A stretch of 64,000 nucleotides of DNA from Micromonospora sp. U21. GTDB lineage: Bacteria; Actinomycetota; Actinomycetes; Mycobacteriales; Micromonosporaceae. The position numbers and the translations under genes were made by a program. Positions 16,283-24,408 of the stretch are shown here, piece after piece (the first letter of the stretch is position 1; the number at the start of each line of letters is the position of its first letter). Below the pieces are notes generated by a model. It worked only from the letters and a program-made list of their open reading frames with translations, was not told the DNA's origin and ran no database searches. The stretch is taken from contig NZ_JAGPYK010000006.1 in the NCBI RefSeq assembly GCF_018070045.1, positions 62,001 through 126,000 of the forward strand. The letters run 5' to 3'.

Positions 16283-18661
16283 TCACGGACCGGCCGCCGG
16301 CAGGTCGCTGTCGTCCCCCAGCCGGCTGTCGGCGGCGGCCTGCCCGTCGGCGTCGCCGACCTCCTCGGCCACCGCTGCCGCGTCCGCCCAGTGTCGCCGC
16401 GCCTCGGCCGGGTCGCCCAGCGCCGCGGCGGCGTCACCCAGGTACAGCAGGGTGCGCGCCAGCCCCGCCGTGGGCCGGCTCTCCTCGCGCAGCCGCCGGC
16501 CCTCGGCCAGCAGCTCGTACGCCGCCCGCGCCTGTCCGGGCGCGGCGGTCAGCAGCGTCGCCCCGGCGTTGAGCAGCGCTGCCGCGCGGCTCGTCGGGTC
16601 GCTGACCGACTCGTACTCGCGCAGCGCGGCCCGCCACGCCTGCGCGGCGTCCAGGTGCTCGCCGAGGGCGGCGTGCACCAGCACGAGGTTGGTCAGCGCC
16701 GCCGCGTAGCCGCGGGCGTCGCCCACCGACCGGAACGTGTTCGCCGCCCGCACCAGGTGGTGGTGGGCGATGTCCTGCTCGCCCCGGGCCAGCTGCGCCG
16801 CGCCGAGACCCAGGTCGGTTAGGGCGTGCCCGGCTCGGTCCGCCCCCGAGCGGTGCCGGCGGGACAGCTCCAGGTGCTCCACCGCGTCGTCGAGCTGACC
16901 CAGGTCGAGCAGGGCCAGACCGAGGTTCATCCGCGCCTGGGCGGTGCCCCGCCGGCCACGCTCGGCCACCGCGAGGGTGAGCGCCGCGGCGGCCCCCTGC
17001 GGGTCGTGCCGGCGCCGGCGCAGCACGCCCAGCTCGTTGTGCGCCCACCCGGCGATCTCCGGTCGGTCGTCGGCGGTCGGGGTGGCCAGCACGGTGCGGC
17101 AGACCTGCTCCCACTCGTCCAGCCGCTCGACGTGCGCCAGCCATCCGCACAGCGCCACGGCCAGCCGGAACCACCACCGGCGCACCCGGCGGGGCAGCGT
17201 CTCGGCCGCGCCGGCCGGCACCCGGACCACCGCCAGCAGCAGCTCCTGGTGCAGGTCGAACCAGCCGTACGGGTCGTCGTCCAGCGGCAGTGACCACTCC
17301 CGGTCCGGTGGGGAGCCCAGCACGGCCAGGTTGGCCGCGTGCCGCTCGGCCCGGCGGGCCAGGTGCCGGGTCAACCGGGCCTGCGCGGCGACCCGCGCCC
17401 GGGCCGGATCGGCGTCCCGCAGGTGCAGCCGTGCGTTGCCGGCGAGCAGCGGGCGGATCTCGTACCGGTCGCCGGGCGCGCCGACGACGAACGCCGCGGC
17501 GGCCAGCTGGTCCAGCAACGCGGTCACCCGCTCGGGGTGCCGACCGGCCAGCGCGGCGATGGCGGGCCGGTCCACCGGGGCGGGCGCCAGCGACATCAGC
17601 CGGTACAGCCGGCGGGCCTCCCGGGTCAACGCCCGGTACGCGGTGTCCCGTTCGGTGACCAGGCGGGCCGCCGGCGAGACGGTGACCCGCTGATGCGGCG
17701 GCGTCTGCACCGCGCGGCGCAGCGCGTCCAGCACGTCGGCGTGCCGCCAGCCGTGCTGGGCGGTGCGGTAGCCGAGCGCCCGGACGGTGCGCGGCTGCCG
17801 CCCGCACAGCTCGACGATCTCGCCGACCGCCGGGTCGGTGCGCGGGTCGGCGCGGCGGACCCGGGCGGCCGGCGCGGCCCCGCCCGCGGCGGCGAACAGC
17901 TCGACCGCCTCGGCCGGGCCCGGCTCGGCGATCCAGTGCGTGACCACGCCCTCCAGCCCATTCAGCGACGGGCCGCCGGCGAGCAGCAGCCGGCAGGTCC
18001 GCGCGGTGGGGGGCAGCAGCGGCCGGACCTGTTCGGGTTGGTCGACGTTGTCCAGCACCAGCAGGATCTTGCGGCCGTCGAGCTGGCCCCGCAGCGCGTC
18101 GGCGGCGACCGCGAGGGCGTCCGGCCGGCCCGAGATCGGCGGAGCGGTGCCCAGCACCCCGGCCAGCGCGGTGAGCACCTGCCGGGCGGACCGGGGCCGG
18201 CCGCCGCGGCGCAGGTCGAGGTAGTACTGCCCGTCCGGGAAGTCCTCCCGGCACAGGTTCGCCGCCTGTACGGCGCAGGCGGAGGTGCCCACCGCCCGCC
18301 GGCCCAGCACGGCCACCGCGTGCTCCCGGCCGAGCAGCGCGAGCACCGCGTCGACGTGCTCGTCGCGGCCGGTGAAGCCGGCCGGATAGGGCAGCGTCGG
18401 CGCACCGGCGGCCGGTGCGGCGACGACCTCGGTGGGCTCCGGGCCCACCTCCCGACCGGCACGGCGTCGGCGCATCTCGAACACCACGAAACCGACCGCG
18501 CCGCTGACCACCAGCGCGATGCTGGCCGGCCCGAGCACGCTGGCCGCCAGCTCGGAGAGCATGTTGCTGGCCAGGTTGCCGAGCACCCCGCTGACCAGCG
18601 TGCCGACCGCGATCAGCACCGGCCACCGTGGCCCCCGGCCGGTGCCGGTGGGGCCGGTCAC
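16283..18661 (-). CDS. membrane-anchored STAND-like protein with TPR repeats and degenerate P-loop
   Basis: A 792-residue protein. Two N-terminal membrane helices (residues about 14-34 and 45-65) are followed by a short basic stretch (FEMRRRRAGRE), an NB-ARC-like region (about 100-350), a winged-helix-like region (about 390-450) and a TPR-rich C-terminus (about 560-780) of the AfsR/bacterial STAND type. The nucleotide site is altered: the Walker A reads GRRAVGTS, with Thr126 where Lys should be. Walker B (ILLVLDNV) is normal, the sensor-1 block reads LLLAGG instead of the usual TSR, and the GLPL box reads RQPRTV. It is the last of four overlapping genes with an SBP, permease and ATPase-like protein, so it may read out the state of that complex. 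Function unknown. Confidence 0.75.
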   Translation of the reverse strand: MTGPTGTGRGPRWPVLIAVGTLVSGVLGNLASNMLSELAASVLGPASIALVVSGAVGFVVFEMRRRRAGREVGPEPTEVVAAPAAGAPTLPYPAGFTGRDEHVDAVLALLGREHAVAVLGRRAVGTSACAVQAANLCREDFPDGQYYLDLRRGGRPRSARQVLTALAGVLGTAPPISGRPDALAVAADALRGQLDGRKILLVLDNVDQPEQVRPLLPPTARTCRLLLAGGPSLNGLEGVVTHWIAEPGPAEAVELFAAAGGAAPAARVRRADPRTDPAVGEIVELCGRQPRTVRALGYRTAQHGWRHADVLDALRRAVQTPPHQRVTVSPAARLVTERDTAYRALTREARRLYRLMSLAPAPVDRPAIAALAGRHPERVTALLDQLAAAAFVVGAPGDRYEIRPLLAGNARLHLRDADPARARVAAQARLTRHLARRAERHAANLAVLGSPPDREWSLPLDDDPYGWFDLHQELLLAVVRVPAGAAETLPRRVRRWWFRLAVALCGWLAHVERLDEWEQVCRTVLATPTADDRPEIAGWAHNELGVLRRRRHDPQGAAAALTLAVAERGRRGTAQARMNLGLALLDLGQLDDAVEHLELSRRHRSGADRAGHALTDLGLGAAQLARGEQDIAHHHLVRAANTFRSVGDARGYAAALTNLVLVHAALGEHLDAAQAWRAALREYESVSDPTSRAAALLNAGATLLTAAPGQARAAYELLAEGRRLREESRPTAGLARTLLYLGDAAAALGDPAEARRHWADAAAVAEEVGDADGQAAADSRLGDDSDLPAAGP

Positions 18662-20424
18662 CGGACGCCCCCGGAGACCAGCCCGGCGACGAGCTGCCGC
18701 CGGGCGAGCACCACCAGCAGCACCGGCAGCACCGAGGCGAGCACCGAGCTGGCGGCCAGCAGCCCGCTGTTGCTGACGAAGCCACGGGACTGCCCGGCCA
18801 GGAACAGCCCCAGCGGTGTCGCCTCCGGCCCGCTGAACAGCAGGCCCACCACCAGGTCGTTCCAGACCTGGACGAACTCCAGCACGGAGACCGCCACCAC
18901 GGCGGGCAGGTTGTGTCGGGCCAGCCGGCGCAGCGTGTCCCACCAGCGACGCCCACCCAGCCGGGCGCCGCGCACCTGCTCGGCGGGCAGGTCGGCGAAC
19001 GCGTTGCGTAGCACCAGCACCGCGAACGGCACGCCCAGCGCCACGTGCACCAGGGCCAGGCCGCGCGCGGTGCCGGAGGAGAGCACCAGGCCCAGCACCT
19101 CGTTGACCGGCCCGGCGATGACCTGGACCGGCACGACACTGGCCGCCAGCAGCAGCAGCCCGGTGGCCTGCGCGGCCGGCCCGGTCAACCAGGCCAGTGG
19201 GTACGCGGCCAGCAGCGCGACCACCAGCACCGTGGCGGTCACCACGGTGGCCAGCAGCAGCGTGAAGGCCAACGTCCGCCACAGCTCGGTGCCGGTGACC
19301 ACATGGAGGTAGGAGCCGGCCCCCGGCGGCGCCGACCACCAGCCGCGTGCCGCGGCGTCCACCCGCCCGTGCAGGGAGGTGCCGATCAGCACCACCAACG
19401 GCACCAGCCAGGCCACCGCGGCGCCCGCCGCGAGCAGCCGGAACACCCGTCGGGGCGGCGCCACCCGGTCCGGGTCCGGCGGCGTCTCGGCCCGTGGCGG
19501 CGGCCACGCCTGCCGGACGAACAGCGCCGCCACCAGGATCCCGCCGACGACCGCCGCCAGCCACACCACACCGAGTGCGGCGCCCTCGCCGGTGGTGGTG
19601 CCACCCGACGTCTGCCAGACCCGCAGTGCCAGCACGGCGGCGTCGTCGCGGACCGAGCCGGGGGTCATCACCAGGATCAGGTCGAAGGTGCGGCTGGTGC
19701 CCACCGCGACCAGTGCGAAGACCACCGCCACGGTACGCAGCAGCAGCGGTCGCCACTGCGCGTCCCACAGCACGTGCCGGCGACCGCCGCCGTAGGCGCG
19801 TACCGCGTCGGCCAGGTTCGGCGGCACCGCGTCCAGCGCGGCCCGGAAGACCAGCACGGCCAGGCCCACCCAGGCCCAGACGAACGCCGACATCAGCGCC
19901 ACCGTGACCAGCCCCGGCCCGAGCAGTTGCGGGGCGGCCTCGGCGGACCGGCCGGTCAGCCGCGCCGCGACCAGCGTGGCCAGGCCCCGGCTCGGGTCGG
20001 GGTCGTACATCAGCCGGAAGGTCACCCCGGTGACGACCAGCGGCAACGCCACCGGCACCAGCAGGATCAGGCGGACCAGCCCACCCTCCTGGGAGCGGCG
20101 CGACGCGGCGGCGAGCAGGTAGCCCAGCGCCGTCACCACCGCCGGCACCAGCACCGCCCACAGGACCGTGCGGCCGACCACCGCGCCGGTGTCCGGTGCG
20201 GCGAGCGCGGTGCGGAAGTGCTTGGCGCCGACCCAGTGACCGTCGGTGGTGACGCTGGCGTGCACGGTTCGCAGCACCGGCCACAGCACCAGCCCGCCGA
20301 GCAGCACGATCGCCGGCAGCAGCAGTGCGGAGGTCGCGCCGGCCGCCGGGTACGCCCGGCCGCGCCGGGGTGGCCCCACGTCGTCGAGCACGGCCAGCTC
20401 GCCGAGCACCCGGACCCGGCTCAC
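18658..20424 (-). CDS. single-chain double ABC permease (MalF- and MalG-like halves fused)
   Basis: A 588-residue membrane protein carrying two complete sugar-type permease domains in one chain. The first half (about 35-290) has six helices and an EAA-like loop near residue 208 (ADAVRAYGGGRRHVLW). A soluble Pro-rich linker (about 300-325) follows. The second half has six more helices and a better EAA loop near residue 486 (EQVRGARLGGRRWWDTL). In most carbohydrate importers these are two separate genes. The start overlaps the SBP stop and its own stop overlaps the STAND gene start, both as GTGA. There is no stop between the halves in 1.7 kb, so the fusion is real and not a sequencing slip. Confidence 0.85.
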   Translation of the reverse strand: MSRVRVLGELAVLDDVGPPRRGRAYPAAGATSALLLPAIVLLGGLVLWPVLRTVHASVTTDGHWVGAKHFRTALAAPDTGAVVGRTVLWAVLVPAVVTALGYLLAAASRRSQEGGLVRLILLVPVALPLVVTGVTFRLMYDPDPSRGLATLVAARLTGRSAEAAPQLLGPGLVTVALMSAFVWAWVGLAVLVFRAALDAVPPNLADAVRAYGGGRRHVLWDAQWRPLLLRTVAVVFALVAVGTSRTFDLILVMTPGSVRDDAAVLALRVWQTSGGTTTGEGAALGVVWLAAVVGGILVAALFVRQAWPPPRAETPPDPDRVAPPRRVFRLLAAGAAVAWLVPLVVLIGTSLHGRVDAAARGWWSAPPGAGSYLHVVTGTELWRTLAFTLLLATVVTATVLVVALLAAYPLAWLTGPAAQATGLLLLAASVVPVQVIAGPVNEVLGLVLSSGTARGLALVHVALGVPFAVLVLRNAFADLPAEQVRGARLGGRRWWDTLRRLARHNLPAVVAVSVLEFVQVWNDLVVGLLFSGPEATPLGLFLAGQSRGFVSNSGLLAASSVLASVLPVLLVVLARRQLVAGLVSGGVR

Positions 20425-21701
20425 CGGCCGCCTCCCGCGCTGCGCGCCGCCGCGGCGAGATGCCCGGTGGCCCGGCGGACCGCCTCGGCGGCGGGTACGC
20501 CGTCGGTGACGTCCGCGAAGAAGTCCTGCATGATCCGCCAGATGCCCAACCCGTCGGAGCCGGTGAACGGCCCGGGCAGCTGGTCGGAGAGGTCGAAGCG
20601 CAGGGTGCCGGGGGCGCGCATCTCGCCGGCGAGCTCGCGGCGGACCGGGTCGGCGTAGCTGTCCAGCGCGATCGCGGTGTTCGGCGACAGGTAGCCGCCG
20701 GCGTCCAACCAGGGCTGGAACGAGCCGGCCCGGGTGAGCCACTCGACCAGCTCGACACCGCTCCGGGCGTCGGCGAAGGCCACCGCCGCATCTCCGCCGA
20801 CGATCAGGGGGCCGCCGGCGCCCGGCCGCGCGCTCGGGAACCGGAAGGTCTTCGGCTCCTCCGGGCCGCGCCGGAACGTACCGACCACCTCGTCGGTGAA
20901 GTCGGCCTCGAAGACCATCACCGCCCGCCGGGAGCGCACCACCTGGATCACCGACTCCTCGTACTGGGTGAGCAGGGCGCGGCGGCCGCCGCCGGGGAAG
21001 GCGCCGTCGATGCTCCACAGCTCGGCGAGCCGGTCCAGGGTGTCGCGCACCGGTCGGCCCTGCCAGTCGGCGTCCGGCCCGGCGAGGGTGTCGTACGCGT
21101 CGGGTGCCAGGTCGGCGAGGACGTTCTCGAACCAGTCGGTGAGCACCCAGCCGTCCGCCGCTCCGATCGCCAGCGGCGCCGGGCCGGACCCGCGACGGGC
21201 GAGCGCGCCGAGGTCACGGGTCAGCGTGACCAGTTCGTCCCAGGTGCCCGGCGGCCGGGGCAGAACCGACGGCAGGTACCAGATCAGCGACTTGTGGGCT
21301 GCCTTCACCCAGACGCCGTAGCGCCGCCCGCGGGTCATCAGCAGGTCGCTCAGCCCGGTGGGCACCGCGTACTCGCTCGACGGGCGCACCGGGCTCAGCC
21401 AGCCTCGCTGGGCGTACTCGGTGACCAGGCCCGGGCGTGGCAGGATCGCCACGTCGGGGCTGGTGCCGGCGAGGTGCCGGGCGCGCAGGAACGCGTCGAT
21501 GTCGTTGCCGGCGCTGACCACGTGCACCGGGACGGGGTAGCCGGCGACGACCCGCCGGAACCGGTCCAGCTCGCTCGCGCTCCAGACCACCGCCACCTGC
21601 ACGGACCGGCTGCCGCCGGTGCAGCCGGCCGCGGTCGCCGCAGCGCCGGCCGCGGCGGCGCGCAGCAGGGTACGCCGGGTCGCCCGACCGGCCGGCGTCA
21701 C
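20421..21701 (-). CDS. extracellular solute-binding lipoprotein, Tat-type signal
   Basis: A 426-residue periplasmic-type binding protein held at the outer face of the membrane. The N-terminus has a twin-arginine stretch (TRRTLLRAAAAGAAA) and a lipobox-like ATAAGC, so Tat export and lipidation are likely. The mature part shows the cluster-D/family-1 sugar-binding pattern: VVWSASELDRF near the start, IDAFLRARHLAGTSPDVAIL, GVWVKAAHKSLIWYLP, PGTWDELVTLTRDL and a C-terminal IWRIMQDFFADV. The ligand may be an oligosaccharide, but other solutes are possible. Both ends overlap neighbouring genes as GTGA. It is the only clearly functional transport component next to an ATPase-like protein that looks dead. 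Confidence 0.85.
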   Translation of the reverse strand: MTPAGRATRRTLLRAAAAGAAATAAGCTGGSRSVQVAVVWSASELDRFRRVVAGYPVPVHVVSAGNDIDAFLRARHLAGTSPDVAILPRPGLVTEYAQRGWLSPVRPSSEYAVPTGLSDLLMTRGRRYGVWVKAAHKSLIWYLPSVLPRPPGTWDELVTLTRDLGALARRGSGPAPLAIGAADGWVLTDWFENVLADLAPDAYDTLAGPDADWQGRPVRDTLDRLAELWSIDGAFPGGGRRALLTQYEESVIQVVRSRRAVMVFEADFTDEVVGTFRRGPEEPKTFRFPSARPGAGGPLIVGGDAAVAFADARSGVELVEWLTRAGSFQPWLDAGGYLSPNTAIALDSYADPVRRELAGEMRAPGTLRFDLSDQLPGPFTGSDGLGIWRIMQDFFADVTDGVPAAEAVRRATGHLAAAARSAGGGR

Positions 21702-22330
21702 CGGACCATCCCCTCGGGTTCGGTGACCAGCTCGTGCCGGTACGGCATCTCGGCCAGGGTGGCCGGATCGGCGGTGCACACCAGCACGGCCACCCCCGGC
21801 GCGTCCGGTGGGGACAGTCGGGGCAGCAGGTCACCGAGGCGGCTGCCGCCGGTCGGATCGGCGGGCAGGTCGACGACGAGCACCTCGGGCAGGCAGACCG
21901 CGGCCCGGGCCAGGGCCACCCGGAACCGCTGGGCGTCGGAGAGCAGGTGCGGCAGCAGGGCCAGCGTCGGGGCCAGCTCCAGGCGGTCCACCACGGTGGC
22001 CGTCCAGTCGTCGGCCACCTCGTGCACCCGTTCGCGCCTGCGTTGGCCGTACTCGATGTTGCGGCGCACGGTGAGCTGTGGCAGCAGCGCGCCGCCGGCG
22101 GGCACGTAGCCGATCTGCCGGCGCGGCGGTGGCAGGGCGGTGACGTCCCGGTCGCCGACCATGATCCGCCCGGTGACCGGGGCGGCGAGCCCGGCCAGCA
22201 CCCGGGCCACGGCCGTGCCGACCCGGGGCGGCGCCACCAGGGCGGCGGTCGTGCCGGCCGGAACGTCGAGGGTCACCGGTCCGGTGCCGGGGACGGCGAC
22301 CAGTGCGCGTAGCCGTAACGTGACCCTCAC
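21698..22330 (-). CDS. ABC-ATPase-like protein lacking all catalytic residues
   Basis: A 210-residue protein with the ABC ATPase fold order, but every key site is changed. Walker A (residues 33-40) reads APPRVGTA, with Thr39 (ACG) for the lysine. The Q-loop reads YVPAGG in place of YVFQ. The signature reads LLSDAQRFRVALARA, Walker B reads VLVVDLPAD without the catalytic Glu, and the switch region reads VLVCTADPA without His. Codon usage is normal and the frame intact, so it is a maintained pseudo-enzyme rather than debris. The GTG at 22330 lies inside GGAGGTGA; an ATG at 22402 is an in-frame alternative. It heads the four-gene overlap chain. ATP hydrolysis is not expected. Confidence 0.72.
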   Translation of the reverse strand: MRVTLRLRALVAVPGTGPVTLDVPAGTTAALVAPPRVGTAVARVLAGLAAPVTGRIMVGDRDVTALPPPRRQIGYVPAGGALLPQLTVRRNIEYGQRRRERVHEVADDWTATVVDRLELAPTLALLPHLLSDAQRFRVALARAAVCLPEVLVVDLPADPTGGSRLGDLLPRLSPPDAPGVAVLVCTADPATLAEMPYRHELVTEPEGMVR

Positions 22331-22432
22331 CTCCGGTGACCGCTGGTGACCGTCCCAGGGTGGCACACCGCGCCGACAGTCGATGCCCCGTGGATCTTCC
22401 ATTGTGGAGAACGTGACCGGTGGCGTGTGTCG

Positions 22433-23425
22433 CTACCGGGCCGGCAGGCCGGCGGGGGCGTAGAGGGCGGCCAGCCCGGCCGCCGTGGCGGCCAGTTGCT
22501 CGCGCAGCGCGACCGGGGTCAGCACCTCCACGTCGGCTCCGAGGCGCAGCAGGTCACCGTGGGCGTGGGTGAGCGACTCGATCGGCAGCACCGCGGTCAC
22601 CCAGCCCTGGACGTCCGGTGGCCCGGCGCTCGCGTCCACCGCGTCCACCACCGGATCGCTGCCGATCTCCCGCAGCCGCTCCCGGCCGCCCGGTGAGAGC
22701 CGCACGGTGGCCTCGTCCTGGTGCAGTCGGGCCCGGAACTGCGCCACGTGCGCGCGCCACCAGGCCGGCAGGTCGAAGTCGGCCGGCCGGTCGAACGCCT
22801 CGGCCAGCGGGGTCAGCGAGAGGATCTGGTTGATCCGGTAGGTCGCCGGGGCGCCCCGGCCGGGCCGGTCGGCCACCACATACCACCGGCCGCCCTTGAG
22901 CACCAGCCCGTACGGCTCCAGCACCCGGGTCACCTCGCCGCGCCAGCTGCGGTAACGCACCTCGATGCGGTGCTGCCGCCAGACCGCCTCGGCCGTGCGG
23001 GCCAGCTCCGGGGAGGCGTCACCGTCGGCGTACCAGCCGGGCGTGTCCAGGTGGAAGCGTTGCTGGAGCTGGGTGGCCCGGTCGCGCAGAGGGGCCGGCA
23101 GCGCGGCGTGCAGCTTGAGTTGCAGCGCGGCCACCACGTCGCCGTAGCCCAGCTCGTCGGCCGGCCCCGGCAGCCCGGCCAGGAAGAGCCGGTCGGCCTC
23201 CTCGGCGGTCAGCCCGGTCAACCGGGTCCGCCAGCCGTCGACGAGTTGGTAGCCGCCGGCGTGCCCGGCCTCCCCGTACAGCGGGATGCCGGCGGCGTGC
23301 AGCGACTCCACGTCCCGGTAGATCGTCCGCGGCGAGACGGCCAGCCGGTCGGCGAGCTGCGCGGCGGTGAGCCGGCCGTGCGACTGGAGCAGCAGCAGGA
23401 GGGAGAGAAGTCGACTGGCCCGCAC
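22433..23425 (-). CDS. HTH/WYL-domain transcriptional regulator (YafY-like)
   Basis: A 330-residue DNA-binding protein. Residues about 1-60 hold a winged HTH (LTAAQLADRLAVSPRTIYRDVESLHAAGIPLYGEAG). The middle has the WYL domain, with the ligand patch centred on EPYGLVLKGGRWYVVADR, and the WCX-type C-terminal extension follows. WYL domains bind nucleic-acid or nucleotide ligands in the characterised members. It is divergent from two small genes with 44 bases between starts, so those are its probable targets. It also lies about 100 bases upstream of the pseudo-ATPase operon on the same strand and could be co-transcribed with it. Confidence 0.92.
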   Translation of the reverse strand: MRASRLLSLLLLLQSHGRLTAAQLADRLAVSPRTIYRDVESLHAAGIPLYGEAGHAGGYQLVDGWRTRLTGLTAEEADRLFLAGLPGPADELGYGDVVAALQLKLHAALPAPLRDRATQLQQRFHLDTPGWYADGDASPELARTAEAVWRQHRIEVRYRSWRGEVTRVLEPYGLVLKGGRWYVVADRPGRGAPATYRINQILSLTPLAEAFDRPADFDLPAWWRAHVAQFRARLHQDEATVRLSPGGRERLREIGSDPVVDAVDASAGPPDVQGWVTAVLPIESLTHAHGDLLRLGADVEVLTPVALREQLAATAAGLAALYAPAGLPAR

Positions 23426-23469
23426 TCCACTGACACTAGCTGTCAGGGGAGTCGTTCTACCGTCCCGGC

Positions 23470-23949
23470 ATGGCTTTTCGCGACAAGGATCTACGAACGC
23501 CGGGACCGGTCACTGTGGGCGGTCGGCAGCTCAAGCGGTACCACATCGACCAGCCGGAACGGCCGATCGAGCCGGAGGTGGAGAAGGCCGCGTACGACCT
23601 GCTGCCCGCGCTGCTGTCCGACGCCCCGGACGACGGCACACCGGCCGCCGGGTGGGTGGTGCTGCACCGGGGCGCGGACACCGGCGCGTACCTGCTGGCG
23701 TACACCTGGGTCTGGGACAACGTGGTGGAGGTGCGCATCGCGGCGGCCGGGCAGCCCGCACTGGACTGCCCGGACGATGATCCGGCACACTTCGTCGATT
23801 TGCGCCGCCCGGGAGTTGGCTGCGTCTGGGAGTTGGCGGTGCTGGAGCACGAGCGGGCCGCCTGGGTCCGGCACATGCTGGCGCCGGAGAGCCCCGATCT
23901 GACCGGTTACCTGCACGACACACGAGCGGAAGGGCCGGTGGGCCGCTGA
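23470..23949 (+). CDS. hypothetical protein, 159 aa, beside a WYL regulator
   Basis: No domain is recognised with confidence. The product is soluble, acidic and aromatic-rich. It opens MAFRDKDLRTPGPVTVGGRQ and has a central segment GWVVLHRGADTGAYLLAYTWVW, then CVWELAVLEHERAAWVRHML. No signal peptide or membrane helix is visible. Close relatives sit next to WYL regulators in many actinobacteria, and the divergent layout here is the same. The stop overlaps the next start by one base (TGATG), so the pair is translationally coupled. The function cannot be predicted from sequence. Confidence 0.8.
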   Translation: MAFRDKDLRTPGPVTVGGRQLKRYHIDQPERPIEPEVEKAAYDLLPALLSDAPDDGTPAAGWVVLHRGADTGAYLLAYTWVWDNVVEVRIAAAGQPALDCPDDDPAHFVDLRRPGVGCVWELAVLEHERAAWVRHMLAPESPDLTGYLHDTRAEGPVGR

Positions 23950-24407
23950 TGGGCGACTTCGACTTCTTTGTGGGTACCTGGAACGTCGTCAACCGTCGGC
24001 TGCGCAAGCGGCTGGTCGGCTCCGACGAGTGGGAGGAGTTTCCGGGGGTGTCGGTCGCGAACGGCTTCTTCGGCGGCGGCGGCCACTTCGACGAGATCAC
24101 CTTTCCGACCAAGGGGTTCGCCGGCGCCACGGTCAGGCTCTTCGACCCGGTGAGCGAGCAGTGGTCGATCTACTGGATGAACAGCGGTCGCGGCGAGTTG
24201 GAGCAGCCGCCGATGGTGGGCCGCTTCGTCGACGGAGTCGGCCGCCTCTACGCCGACGACCAGCACGAGGGGCGTCCGGTGCGGTGTCGGTTCATCTGGT
24301 CGGAGATCACCGCGACCTCCGCCCGCTGGGAGCAGGCGTTCTCCGTCGACGGCGAACGTACCTGGGAGACCAACTGGGTCATGACGTTCACCAAGGTGGC
24401 CGATTGA
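23949..24407 (+). CDS. DUF1579-like hypothetical protein, 152 aa
   Basis: A small soluble beta-rich protein. It begins DFDFFVGTWNVVNRRLRKRLVGS and continues with GHFDEITFP, ATVRLFDPVSEQWSIYWM and RFIWSEITATSARWEQAFSVDGERTWETNWVM. This tryptophan-rich beta-barrel pattern (FxxGxW... near the start) resembles DUF1579 and related lipocalin-like sensors. It is translated with the preceding gene through a one-base overlap and ends one base from the stop of the convergent TetR gene. A ligand-binding role is possible but only inferred from the fold. Confidence 0.8.
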   Translation: MGDFDFFVGTWNVVNRRLRKRLVGSDEWEEFPGVSVANGFFGGGGHFDEITFPTKGFAGATVRLFDPVSEQWSIYWMNSGRGELEQPPMVGRFVDGVGRLYADDQHEGRPVRCRFIWSEITATSARWEQAFSVDGERTWETNWVMTFTKVAD

Positions 24408-24408
24408 C

